From Sipunculus nudus (taxonomy: Eukaryota > Annelida > Sipuncula > Golfingiida > Sipunculidae), in NCBI GenBank assembly GCA_026874595.1, contig CM049306.1, positions 6,094,019 through 6,158,018 on the forward strand: 64,000 bases of DNA. Direction: 5' to 3'. Below the pieces are notes generated by a model. It was not told the DNA's origin, did no database searches, and worked only from the letters and a program-made list of their open reading frames with translations. Positions 51,904-63,775 of this stretch are shown in pieces. Position numbers and translations under genes: made by a program. Numbering within the stretch: position 1 is the stretch's first letter; the number at the start of each line of letters is the position of its first letter.

Positions 51904-52629
51904 TGTTACGGAACCTAATAACTACAGATCACGTAATCATGAGCAGCATAAATCTTGATACGGAGATAAAAAAATCAGATTCTGTAACACTAGGCAGCGT
52001 GAAATGTCTAAGGGAATGAATGAAGAACTCAGTGGTTCTTTTTGAACAGATAATTATAAATTATTCTTAGAACAATCCTACATTAGAATACACTAAATCA
52101 ATACAATTACACAGTATAACAATAAAAATGTACAGTACCAGAGTATCCGGATCCTAGGCTTTTATTTCTGGACACCACTGTCACAGCTCAACCAAAATCC
52201 TTTAACATAAACAATCCACGTAAATAATAATAATCCAAAGGCAAACTGGAGACAGTCCGTATTAAATCTGTATAAAATCCGTTGAATATCTGACACCACT
52301 GCAATTATCGGAAAAGGTCCCAAAACTGATGAGAAAGTAACACTCTTAGTGCTCGCTGGAATTTTCCTTTCTGCCGGCTCTAACCATAGCCCCAAATTTA
52401 TAGCTTCTCACCCGAAAATTCAAGAAATGGAAAATTCCCATGAACAATACACACGTACATGAACAGACCTGAAACATCTAGAACAAAGAACGCTGTGTTT
52501 CTACGCTTCAGAAACCACACCCAACCAGCAAGGTTCCCAAAGTAACGAACCACGCCTGCGCTACACGAATCAGAATGTCAACAGATACATGAAACACTCC
52601 TGCGCACAACAAAACAGACACATGTAACA
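51904..52629 (-). mobile_element. Solo LTR (copy 3, minus strand), 726 bp
   Basis: Termini TGTTACGG and TGTAACA are flanked by a perfect 4-bp duplication ATGT (51900-51903 and 52630-52633). The minus strand carries CTATAAATTTGGGGC (TATA-like) and shares the body of the copies at 30111 and 34796. The poly-A-signal region is TTATAAATTATT near 52048 on the plus strand. No internal retroelement sequence is present beside it. Confidence 0.85.
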
Positions 52630-52633
52630 ATGT

Positions 52634-55238
52634 CCAAATTTAAAAAAAAAAATGTTCCATGGGTGTAACCCTAGCCCTCCACAAAATATCAATAACATAC
52701 GTCTATAACTTTTCCCGTGATGTTAATAACAAATAAACCAACCAACTGATCCTTTCTAAAGGAGATATAATAATTATAACGAACTAAATAGAAAAAAACA
52801 ACTGTTTTGAGGGTTTGATCTGAAATCTTAAGAAGTAGGGTAAAATCGGTTTCAAGTTACCCGGGGGTATACCCGGGGGTAATCTGAAATCGATATCACA
52901 TTACCGCGGCAATCTTAAATGAATGCACCGTCAAATGTACATCGTGGCGATTATATGCTCACATATAAAATATATATTCTTGAGCTATTTTGTCATATAA
53001 AAGCCAAGATTCCTTATGTATACGGAATGCGTGATGCGGACTGAGGACAAAATCGCAAAATATTAAATAAACATGGTGAAATTCCATGTGCGTGGATCCA
53101 GCAAGCGGAATACGAATCCGGCAAAAACGAAGCGACACATGTAACGAATTTTGCCGATTCCGCATGGTATCCATGCAGGGGCAACGTATAGAAAACATGC
53201 ATGCCTCCGTGTTGGAACACATGAAGTTTCTCAACACGCATTCCGCATGCCGTATATAAGGAATCATAGTTTTATGTTTGATTTTCAAGCAGCAGCCGAG
53301 TAGCATAGGTTTTTTTGCCAGTTATTTAATCTTCAGATTTATCAAATGTATTTTTAGTTTCTTTTAGACTGAACAGTTACTTATTGTAATCCATCAAATA
53401 ATTTCCCCTGACATTGTTATTATAGAGAAAAATGTGTTATAACATTCACCCAATAAACGCTGAATAACTAATTGGTATATGCGTACAACGAATGGAACAC
53501 GTGCCGTACACTCAATGAACATTACTGTAAATAATTAATCAATCCGATTCTCATGAAGTCCGTTTCAATTAGCACAAATCATGCAAGGGAATCATTGTTA
53601 GGGGATGATTATGATCACGTTGAGCTTATCCAATATGTTGACACACTTCGGGCGATACATAAATGATATTACTTCATACGAAGGGCCAGTACGCCTCGAC
53701 GCGTAGATCCTATAAATGGCTGCCGAGATACGGTGATGTGACAGCCAAATACTGGGGAATACAAGATGTTCTCCGTGGAACAGAAGGGGTGCTAGATGAA
53801 ACGCAGTTGCTGTACAATAAATCTGATGTGCTTTCCCAGCCATAAATACTAATAGTTAACAAATTATCGGTTTCCGCCGTGAGGGACCAATGTAATCATA
53901 TCTGCCGGGCCAGGATGATCCTATAATCCTGCTCTAAATTACCGATTATTGGCCAATTAACGGACCGAGGCTGAGGAGATCTGAAATCAAATATAACCCC
54001 ATTAACGTGATAGTAGAGACGTGATCATTGAATGTAAATAGTCGCACAGATTTTCCTGGAGTTTGTGTGTATATGCTTGACATAAAATAAATATCAGGCT
54101 AAACCACACTAACACTAAACATTAATGGAAAACAAGTACCCTTCAGATAAAATAGAGAAATAAAACCATGGTCCCTAATATACTGCATATTTTAAAAAAA
54201 TCCATGAAAAACCATAGTTTCATTGGAAGTTAATGGGGAAAAGATCATAATAAGTTATGTTATTCAAGATAAGGTACCAAGTCAAGCTAAAAACACATAT
54301 TGTTGTTATTTTTTCCAATCACTCTGCAAAACAGGTCTCATGTTTTGTAGGCTTTTGATTCTATGATATTCTCAGATCCATAGATTAAATAATTCAGACC
54401 TCAATCCTCCTAAATCTGTTAAAAGAGCACTCACTTAATAATATTGAGAGTTTATGCCACGATGCCTAGAACACCTCGATTGAAAATCGTTAGCGGAGCT
54501 TCATATAATGATATGGTCTACATCGTACATTTAACAACATGTAATTATAACGTCCCGACCCGACCTCCTGCAGCCGCGGCATCAAATATTCATCGCTTGT
54601 CCTGGATTACTGGCGCACTCATGAACACGCAGTGACATTTTTTTATGTAGAAAGAAATATTTATTTGCTAAAAATAAAGTTCCTTTTAATAAAAGGTTTC
54701 CTTTTTTTTCCTAAAAATGAAATCATTGTCAATAGAAAAGACACTAAAAGAGCACTGGTGGTGTTTTAGTGGCACCACATTATCAATCATTTGGTCATGA
54801 TGCAGTTAATTATTATTTTATTCCTCCTATGTAGATGTGAGGAATGTTAAGTAAAATGATTATTTTGTGTCTTTATTACCTACACTACCTTGCAAGGGTA
54901 AAAAATCTGTGTGAGTGTCCACGTTGGAAATGAATATTAGCAACAGCCATTACGATATGTTTTATGCAAGCCGAAATAAACCCAGCCTTAGCTGAAAGAA
55001 ACTGCCACAGCAGTCGTGATAGACTGATTGATCGTCGTTCAATTTGACAGCCTTTTAATAAGGGGATGAGTTTCCTGTAATGAGTACAAAAATATTTCTG
55101 ATACATCAGCCAGGCTTTGACCTATGAGCAGTGAACAAGACAGCTAGCCGCACAAGAAAGATAGTTCAGATAATTTCTTGTCTCTTGTTAACAAAGTGTC
55201 ATATGGCCGCATGTTTATTATCAAATATACGCTGACAG
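52634..55238. other. Non-coding stretch, nothing recognised
   Basis: AT-rich. A short CCCGGGGGTATA duplication lies near 52860-52882. Small open frames (for example 52959-53306, minus) lack domains. Confidence 0.4.
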
Positions 55239-55259
55239 CCCCCCCCCCCCCCCCCCCCC
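55239..55259. repeat. Poly-C run
   Basis: 21 consecutive C. Runs of this length are error-prone in assembly. Confidence 0.95.
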
Positions 55260-55779
55260 TGGATTGTTGGAAGATCATTATTTTACCTGGGAATGTTAGT
55301 TTTTCCGTAATAAATGTTGGGTCAATGATTGGCTTTTATTTAACACTCTATTGGTTGATTAAATTATTTTGCCCAGAGGACCGCATCTATCGATTCTTTT
55401 TATTATTTTACACGTTTCCGTAACTGTTTCTTCCTAAGAAACATTTGAAAGCACCTCCGTTTACATTTTTTTCGCATTTTGAATATCAACAACTGAAATT
55501 TTTAACGGCAACTATCAAAGAGTGAATGTAACCGTGCCAGTCATTTTTGTATCAAGTGGTATTAAACAGCACAATGCAGAAAATGTCCGAGCCTCGTGAC
55601 CGGGGATTGAAGTGCAGATAATCATGGGATGTCACCTGTCATGAAATCCTCTTTATGGACTCTTCTCATGTGCACGATCTTTAGCAGATCTTCTTGAAAG
55701 GACTTAATAACATGGGCTTCTTCTTCTAAAACCTTCATTGCTGGTTATGGAAACGGGAAATATATATCCTTCACTTATT

Positions 55780-56150
55780 CTACTGGTTACCCTTTCCACC
55801 GTTGATTACCCCTTCCTCCCTTGAATACCTCTTCCACCCTTAATAACCCTTCCCCCTTGATTATCTCTTTCACCCTTGATTACCTCTTCAATCCTCGATT
55901 ACCCCCTCTCACCTTTTTTCCCGTTCGACACTTGATTACCATTCAACTCTTGATAACCCCTTCCACGCTTGATTACCCCTTCCACTGTTGATTACCCCTT
56001 CCACCCTCGATTAAATCTTACACCCTTGATTACCCTTCCACTCCGCCCTTAATTACCCCTTCCACCCTTGTTTACCCGGCCTTCCACTCTTGATTACCCG
56101 TTTAACTGTTGATAACCCTTTCTTTCCTTGTTTACCCCTCTGAAATACCA
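55780..56150 (+). repeat. Degenerate minisatellite of about 19 bp
   Basis: Roughly 18 diverged copies of a CTTGATTACCCCTTCCACC-like unit, with variable length and many substitutions. Suggests an old array. Confidence 0.85.
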
Positions 56151-56940
56151 CTTATTGCCCCTTCCAACATAATCAAATTTTAATTTTCCTAGTCTTGTCC
56201 TTTGAAATATGAAGGTTAATATTAAATCACATTGTCATATACATACTCACCCTATTAAAAACATAGTCACCAGCATTGCATGAACATCATTTGAAACCGA
56301 AGTCTGATATCTTAATACTCTTTTGTTTCAATCTGATTAACCAGTGGCAGATCCAGAGGGGCAAGCCCCCCCCCCCCCCCCAACAAGACACCGTTGAGTT
56401 GTAACATATGTTATTTTATCTATTTTTTCGGTTATTTGTAATAAATTTTCATTTTTCATAGATCTTTTTATTGACCAGCTATTAAATTTTTAAGTTATCC
56501 ACAGGTTATTACTTTCTAACTCATTCGTTGAGGATGTTTATGAAAAGCTCTTTTGTTTGCTCCATTAAGAAAGATAGTATCCTAATGCTTCTATACTGAG
56601 GGATCGAGTCTCACAGTTATTACTCTGCTGGGTCATAACACCGAACACCTGATACTCAGCTGATATTTACAATCTGATTTCTGTTGAGTCCGGCGCCATC
56701 CATAGACCAGAGAAGCCAGTAAAATGTAAAGTTTAACATTTCACCAAGAGATACGCATTTTAACGATGATATTTATCATGGTATAAACGTAAATCCGAAG
56801 TTTCACCATATAGATATAAACATGTTACAAACGCTTGAATGTTTAGACTTTCCAGTTGATATCCTAATTTTAAAGGAATGTAAATATTAAAGTCGGCCAC
56901 ACGTGAACCCCTCCCCCACCCCACCACTCTCGTGTACTCT
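56151..56940. other. Non-coding stretch with an element-like terminus
   Basis: CAGTGGCAGATCCAGAGGGG at 56343-56362 followed by a poly-C run (56366-56381) resembles the terminus-plus-homopolymer arrangement of the 57462 element, but no second end was found. Otherwise nothing recognised. Confidence 0.35.
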
Positions 56941-57095
56941 AAGAAAAAAAGAGTTCCAGCTAGAACCCAAAAGGGTTCTTCAGAGTGGACTGAGTGAGGA
57001 ACCTTTAAAGGTTTCTTTTACTGAACCTGTAAGGGTTCCCTTTAGAACCTCTTCAGAGGTTCTGAAAGGAACCCTCCAAGGTTTTATACAATTGA
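56941..57095. repeat. Short palindrome-rich repeat
   Basis: Alternating GAACC/GGTTC-type motifs (AGAACCC, GGGTTCT, GGAACCTTT, AAAGGTTTC, GGGTTCCCTTTAGAACC, GAGGTTCTGAAAGGAACCC) make overlapping hairpins over about 150 bp. Looks like a miniature inverted-repeat element; ends not defined. Confidence 0.5.
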
Positions 57096-57239
57096 CCTAG
57101 TGGGGGACCTGGTTAGGTTATTTGTGGACCCCCATGTTTGCAAACATCGAAACATCTACAACTAGATACCTGCTTTCTAAGAATGCAAACGCCATGTGTC
57201 TGTATTCATTTTTTCGGCCCTCTATTCCCAGTTAATTCA

Positions 57240-57395
57240 TGCTTAAGTGACTGTTAATTTGTGAAATTTTATTGATGATTTCCGGAATCCGGATCATGTC
57301 CGGGACCACACCAAAATTAAATGATTTGTTCATTGGTCCATTCTCGAAATGCTCTGAAAATATCATGAGATTCCGTTCATGATTGCTCGAGTTCT
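57240..57395 (-). repeat. Dispersed repeat fragment (copy 2)
   Basis: Reverse complement matches about 1715-1845 through CAATCATGAACGGAA, CTCATGATAT and ACATGATCCGGA. Divergence between the copies is substantial. Confidence 0.65.
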
Positions 57396-57461
57396 GTTTA
57401 ACAAAACACACTCACGAACTGGAAACTGGCATACCCTCCTGATGATGGCAAAAATGGACGA

Positions 57462-57812
57462 CAGGGGCGTCAATATAGGGGGGGGGGGGATAGGGGTATA
57501 TATGCCCCCCTCTTTTTGGCAAGGGGGGATGGTCAATGTAATCATCCCCCACTTTTCAGAGAATAATATTATAATATTGCAACTGAAATATATAAATAAA
57601 TAGAATTAAAGACTTTGGCTCTATGTACTAGAAAATAATATATGTAAACCTGGCTTATAATTCACAAAATAACTTATTTTCTAAAACATTATAATTATTT
57701 AAAATATGATATATATATATATATGAAGTATATATATATAATAATAATTACATATAAATATATATAGTTGAATATGTGACTCAGAGACGCTGAAAAAGGT
57801 ATATACACATAA

Positions 57813-57883
<71 letters not shown>

Positions 57884-57927
57884 AAGTCATCCCCCCCCCC
57901 ACCCTGGAAGAAAAATTGACGCCACTG
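57462..57927. mobile_element. hAT-like non-autonomous element, 466 bp
   Basis: The left end CAGGGGCGTCAAT and the inverted right end CAGTGGCGTCAAT match at 12 of 13 positions. Flanking 8-mers ATGGACGA (57454-57461) and ATGGACTG (57928-57935) agree at six positions, a plausible decayed 8-bp duplication. Poly-G (57480-57490) and poly-C (57891-57900) lie just inside the ends, and a 67-bp TA microsatellite (57815-57881) sits near the right end. A partial copy of the left half is at 31816. Confidence 0.65.
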
Positions 57928-57935
57928 ATGGACTG

Positions 57936-58837
57936 CCTTGGAATCTTTTTCAAACCGGGTATGGCTGGATATATGGCATAATAGTAAACCTGAAGTCCAA
58001 CATTCTGTAATATAAATATTGAAAATATCTGTACCAGAATCCGTACCAAGGCCTACTCAGTGGGTGTCATTATTTTGTTTAAAGGGCCCAATCACCTATT
58101 TGACCTTCATAAACTTAAGGTAATCCGTTGGAGCTTTTAAAAAAAATGGCTAAAAGACGCCGATATCACCGCACACAGGTTGCTTGTTTTGTTTATCTCA
58201 ACGTGTTTATAATATGTGGGGGCCCGCCAAAATAATCGAAACAAATTCAACATGGGCATCTGGGAGCAAGTCAGATAAGGCATAGCTTTGCAAATGGTGT
58301 TTTGCAACAAGTTACCTTTCTATCTCCGCATATTTGCAACCCACCACCTTAGTTTACATGCTTTTCCCGTTTATCAACAAGTTCATACACCCTTCACGAA
58401 GGTTTTATAAGAACTTTTCACAACCAAAATTACCCTTAGATCATTAATATAAACAAAGGGATAGCCATTAATCACATAAATTCCTTTTTTTTTAAAAAGG
58501 TAGGTGAATATGCACCTTTAAATTTATAAAATTATGATCCAGTTTATTCAAATTAGTTTAGATACATCCTATCATAGGCGAAGTTCAACTCCACAAACAG
58601 TAAGATGGACATACACAGAATAAAATATAATACAGCTCTATCATTCATATATATGTATACATGTTTATATCTAAATGTCCATTTCTTTTTTATATTATCA
58701 ATTTCTTCCTCATAGGTTTTTTTACTATTATCACTTTCAATTGCATATTATGAGATCTAATTTTTTTTTAATGTGTATTCCTTCCGATAAAAAGTCAAAG
58801 GGATTTTACACCTAACTCTGATGGTCGATGAGCACTT
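57936..58837. other. Non-coding stretch, nothing recognised
   Basis: AT-rich flank between the hAT-like element and the 39-bp minisatellite. Confidence 0.4.
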
Positions 58838-59071
58838 AACATGGCCACGATGGTTACCTATCAACCAGCCCACATTAACATGGCCACGATGGTTACCTAT
58901 CAACCAGCCCACATTAACATGGCCACGATGGTTACCTATCAACCAGCCCACATTAACATGGCCACGATGGTTACCTATCAACCAGCCCACATTAACATGG
59001 CTGCGATGGTTACCTATCAACCAGCCCACATTAACATGGCCACGATGGTTACCTATCAACCAGCCCACATT
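58838..59071 (+). repeat. 39-bp minisatellite, six exact-length copies
   Basis: Unit AACATGGCCACGATGGTTAC followed by CTATCAACCAGCCCACATT. Six copies, with only the fifth differing (GGCTGCG for GGCCACG). The 39-bp period keeps frames open on both strands as 13-residue repeats; no coding evidence beyond that. The very low divergence indicates recent expansion. Confidence 0.97.
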
Positions 59072-59774
59072 GCATATTCATTTTTATCTAACAATTATAT
59101 GTGCAGGATGGTTTTGTCTTGTGTATAGAGGCCGTAAATGCTTACATTTATGTTTTATGTAGGTAAAACCAATGACGTACAGTATTATCGAAAGATCATC
59201 TTGTAGACTTTAGAATACATGCAGCTGGTATTGTTAAGTAATATATCTTCTGGTGAATCTTAGTTACATCAGATTAACTCACAGCGTAGTATCACATTAA
59301 CTAAACCACCAAGGTATAACGGAGACCATCTGTTCATGGTCACATAATAAAAGCCTCATTTAAGGCCGTCTTCCGCCATCTGTTTGTCAGAGGAGAACGT
59401 ATCATTCTATACGACTCAGACTTTTTCGTACCCATGATCATGAATATTTCATATTAAACGTCGTTCTTTTTTTCCTACTACAGAGGGGGTAAAACATCCG
59501 CTCATATTTGAATAAATTCGGAAAACATGTTTATCGCCAGTTAGAAAAAGAAACACGGGAATGCCACGTACTTTGTTTCCACTCCTAAACCCATTATTTT
59601 AAATACAGTTAGTTTTATATTTTTTGCCTTGTCGCTTGGGGTCCATGGTAATAATGGTTATGGCAATTTTTTTTATCAACGTTAATCCTCTCCTGGTAGC
59701 GAGGCTTTCAGGGGCTGATGAATTTGTCTCTATAAATTGATACCGAAGTTTAGGTCCATTTTTTTTTTAACTGA
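59072..59774. other. Non-coding stretch, nothing recognised
   Basis: No gene, RNA or tandem repeat identified. Confidence 0.4.
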
Positions 59775-59777
59775 ATA

Positions 59778-59836
<59 letters not shown>

Positions 59837-59837
59837 A
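59775..59837. repeat. (TA)n microsatellite
   Basis: TA repeat with two TATG interruptions. Confidence 0.96.
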
Positions 59838-60039
59838 AGTATACAGCGTTTGTTTCATATTTAACCGATAATATTTTAAAATTTTGAATGCCGTACCAGG
59901 CTAAAAATTCCGGATTTTTTTAAAACTTTAGACAGTCCCACGAAAGATTTTTAAGTGCATGGACTAGGTATTTAGATGAAACATCTCGGTTGCTGACGGT
60001 GGAATGGTTTGTCTAGTGGTAACAAGTGTGGTATTAGCG

Positions 60040-60740
60040 GTGTATCCTTTATTTATAACTAAGGTGGCACGGGGTTAAGCGCCATTTTGCCTCTTTGACA
60101 TAAGAGACAATCGATATGTCAGAGTGCCACGTTCAGTGATGACGAGAACCTTAATGCAGATGTCAGAGTGCCACGTTAAGTGATATCGAGAACCTCAATG
60201 AAGATGTCAGAGTGCCACGTTCAGTGATGACAAGAACCTCAATGCAGATGTCAGAGTGCCACGCTCAATAATAAAGAGAACCTCAATGAAGATGTCAGAG
60301 TGCCACGTGTACGTTAAGTGATGACGAGAACCTCAATGCAGATGTCAGAGTGCCACGCTCAGTTATGACGAGAACCTCAATGCAGATGTCAGAGTGTAAT
60401 GCACAGTGATGACGAGAACCTCAATGAAGATGTCAGAGTGCCACGCTCAGTGATGACGAGAACCTCAATGCAGATGTCAGAGTGCCAGGCTCAGTAATGA
60501 CGAGAACTTCAATGCAGATGTCAGAGTGCCACGCTCAGTAATAAAGAGAACCTCAATGAAGATGTCAGAGTGCCAGGCTCAGTAACGACGAGAACCTCAA
60601 TGCAGATGTCAGAGTGCAACGCTCAGTAATGACGAGAACCTCAATGCAAGGCTCGATGAGGATGCAAATAGCTTTCGTCATTTTTATACCGCCTAATGTC
60701 CTACAGATACGTTGTCACAAATAAACCAGACCAACCGTTA
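60040..60740 (+). repeat. 44-bp minisatellite (about 13 copies) inside a dispersed element
   Basis: Unit GATGTCAGAGTGCCACGCTC followed by AGTGATGACGAGAACCTCAA and TGCA runs from about 60113 to 60655, with variants CACGTTCAGT and CCAGGCTCAGTAA. Both flanks (60040-60112 and 60656-60740) match the inverted flanks of the single monomer at 1300-1500. Confidence 0.85.
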
Positions 60741-61217
60741 GATATGTTTGTGTATTTTCTCGAATCCCTGCCATGTGCGAGAAAAAATCAGTTGTAAGAT
60801 AGCCAACTAATACGTGATACCTTTTACCATAGAGAATTATTTTCACTTTGGTTTGTGGCTTCACAGACATTCTTTTGTGTTAATTCATCACTCTTGCCCT
60901 AATGGTAAGACTTTCGTCTGCTAACCATCATACTGATGCAAGAATTACGATGGATTGCCGTTGCAGTGCATTTCAACGTATGACTTGTGTCACTACGTAA
61001 ACATGCCAACTAGTCTAGTAAAAAAAGCTTACTGAGAAATTTTGTTTCGCATTGGACCTATTTCACTCCAAAAGAGCCCGCAATACCGCTGTGTAATTTT
61101 AATGACATTCTTAACCACTGTATGATACCAGTAGGTATGACTTCTCTAGTGTTGTATCATTGTATGCTCAAATTGAAATAAAATTATTATTTCTAATGGC
61201 ATATTAACAGCTACATG

Positions 61218-61220
<3 letters not shown>
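60741..61220. other. Non-coding stretch, nothing recognised
   Basis: Homology to the element copy near 1240-1300 may continue weakly to about 60830. No gene seen. Confidence 0.35.

Positions 61221-61276
<56 letters not shown>
61221..61276. repeat. (TA)n microsatellite
   Basis: Pure TA repeat. It is followed by CAGTGCCGTACGC (61280) and a G-rich run, a possible transposon terminus. Confidence 0.96.
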
Positions 61277-61278
<2 letters not shown>

Positions 61279-61793
61279 CAGTGCCGTACGCTTGGGGGGT
61301 GCGAGGGGATGCTTTAAATTTTTTTTTTTAATTGGAAAAATGGTGAGAAAATTTTTTTTCCTAGTTATATTCTCGAAAAGAATAACATGCTTTAAAATGT
61401 TAATTTTTGCGATTTATTTTCAGAATCAGAGTTTATTCTATCTGCACTTTTTTTCCGCGCAGTTTTATCTAAAGGCTATTACCAGTGTTGTTTGCTTGAC
61501 TTGATATGCCAAATAACTGTCACAGTATATCAGTTGAACGGTGGTATACAGCGGTCATAGCCGGGGAACTCCTCCTCCCCCTATAGTTTATAGATATGTC
61601 TTAATTACAATTACAATTACCACCTTAAACATAAAATAATTCATGTTTAGGGGAAAGATTTCTGTTAAGGTGTCAGGCTTTTAAAGGTCATGAAATGTAC
61701 GTGAATTCAGGACTGGAATTCTGCATTTATTCCAAAGAAAGCGCCCCTGATTTCTGCATTTTAACTTTATAATCTCAATTTTTCGTGCGGTAT

Positions 61794-61794
<1 letters not shown>

Positions 61795-61854
<60 letters not shown>
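61795..61854. repeat. (TC)n microsatellite
   Basis: About 60 bp of pure CT/TC. Confidence 0.97.
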
Positions 61855-61855
<1 letters not shown>

Positions 61856-63629
61856 ATATATACATGTTTGTATACATGTACATATAAATAAGTCCCCGCA
61901 GTTAGTGCCCCCTGGGGATGTCTGCCCCTGATGTATATATCATGGCAGATATTAAATTCGGGTGCATTTTAATATCCTACAAGTAGAGTTTAAGATTAGG
62001 ATTTCCCATAAAATTTATATAGGCCAAATTGTACCATATTCTTTAGTCGCACATTTCAATGCATACATAGATATTACATCACAATATGAATAAAAATAGT
62101 TTATGAGAAACAACATTGGTGGAAAGAGCAGGTTTATTCGTAATGTTATATAGTGAACTGTTGGAAATAAAGGACTGTTTAGATTTATCGAGCTGTCAAA
62201 CAAAATCAACCTGTTCGCTGGATTCAGTCTTTTTTATGTCCATCTAATGATCTGCACTGTGGACACTGCAGCCCTTGAAACGTTCAAAACATTGATTGAA
62301 TCAATTACTCGTCGCTCCAATTACAGCCGTCTAGCCTTTACAATTTAACAACCAGCGCCTGATTGCAATTAAGCCTGTAGCACTCATATTAGACGTTGTC
62401 AACATAATTTAATATGATATATCAAACACTCAGTGTTTGTGGTCTTGATGACATAACCCTTTGTTAGGTATTGAAATGAAGCATTCGTTAAGCCTTATTA
62501 ATGCCATGTAGTGCAATATGTAAGGGCACTAAAAGGCGGCCCCCTTTGTCTTTGTTATATGATAGAGAGATACTGGACAGAAATAAGAAGAAAACTTCCA
62601 TTTTCTTCTTTTTTTTACGAAAATAAGTGGAAAACTTCGTTTCTCTACTTCCTTTCTCTCTCTTGTATTTTGATGAAGAGATGCTGAACAGAAATAGGTA
62701 CAAATACACCATGTCAAGGGACTTAATAACAGATGTATGAATTAGTAACGCTTATAAAAATTAATGGTCGTATTCTTCTATAATCGATTAAAGGAGATGC
62801 ACTTTTGCATAATCAATCACAACATTTTATATATGCAAAGAAGTCATATTATCTAGAAAAGAATATTGTAACCCTGAGATATATGAAAGACCGACGTAAA
62901 ATCGTAAAATCATTAAATCTTAACATTGTAGCCTACAGCCAGCAACATTAATGTCAACAACATGATGGTTAAAGGGACCTTTTCAGCGTGATGCCCAAAA
63001 CAAACTTATCTGCCCGGTTAATAATAAAAGTACAATTCTGTGCAGCAAAATACATGCACGGTATTATAACAAGTACAAATTAGTTATTTTCAAACATCTA
63101 ACATGATTTTAAAACCAATTTCTGTCACTAGCGTAAATATATCTCACTATTTTGTTACAAGTTTTATTATATATTTTCGTAAAATTAAAATTATAGACAC
63201 CATTTACTCCTACGTACCTAGATACACAAACCAATAATAAGAAATAATTAAAATATATTGACTCTGTCTTACCCAAGCAATTTATCGTGATATTTATCAT
63301 GAGGCATATGGCTTAAAGAATATTTGGAAGTTAGCGATCAAACACTTTGCAAATTTCGGAAAGCTCTATGTATTGCATTTTGTCCCATATACGGCGTACT
63401 TTCCTTCGTACATTCAAATCTGCTTTCATCACAGGGTCATGACAAGTGACCATGCAAGTGAAGTTGCATGGCGACTTTCCAAATATGGCAAAGTACTGGT
63501 GCGTAGCCAAAAAAAACACATGACACGCGTGACCTTCGACAAAGGAGGCGGGGCATGTGGGACCAATCAGTTAAACTCCCAATGAAATGTAAAGCAAGCC
63601 ATGAGATACGGCTCGCCTGCCATGTTACG
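61855..63629. other. Non-coding stretch, nothing recognised
   Basis: AT-rich. A diverged duplication with AGAGATACTGGACAGAAATA and AGAGATGCTGAACAGAAATA lies at about 62565-62700. Confidence 0.4.
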
Positions 63630-63775
63630 TTCCCTATTGTAATAACGTCCCTAATGTAATAATTATAACAATAGTGCACGTTATTACAATAGGGCTTATG
63701 AGAAACAGCTCATATGTATCCCCTAATGTATTAATTATTACAATAGGGGACGTTATTACAATAGGGCACGTAACA
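63630..63775. repeat. Cluster of inverted repeats
   Basis: CCCTATTGTAATAACGT at about 63632-63648 can pair with ACGTTATTACAATAGGG at about 63679-63695 and again at about 63750-63766. CCTAATGTA.TAATTAT segments lie between. The arrangement can form alternative stem-loops. Possibly a fragment of a palindromic element. Confidence 0.7.

Noticed and set aside
52959-53306. 115-codon open frame on the minus strand
   Set aside because: Overlaps another frame on the same strand, no domain, no splice or promoter context.
57699-58049. 116-codon Ile/Tyr-rich open frame
   Set aside because: Produced by the TA microsatellite inside the hAT-like element.
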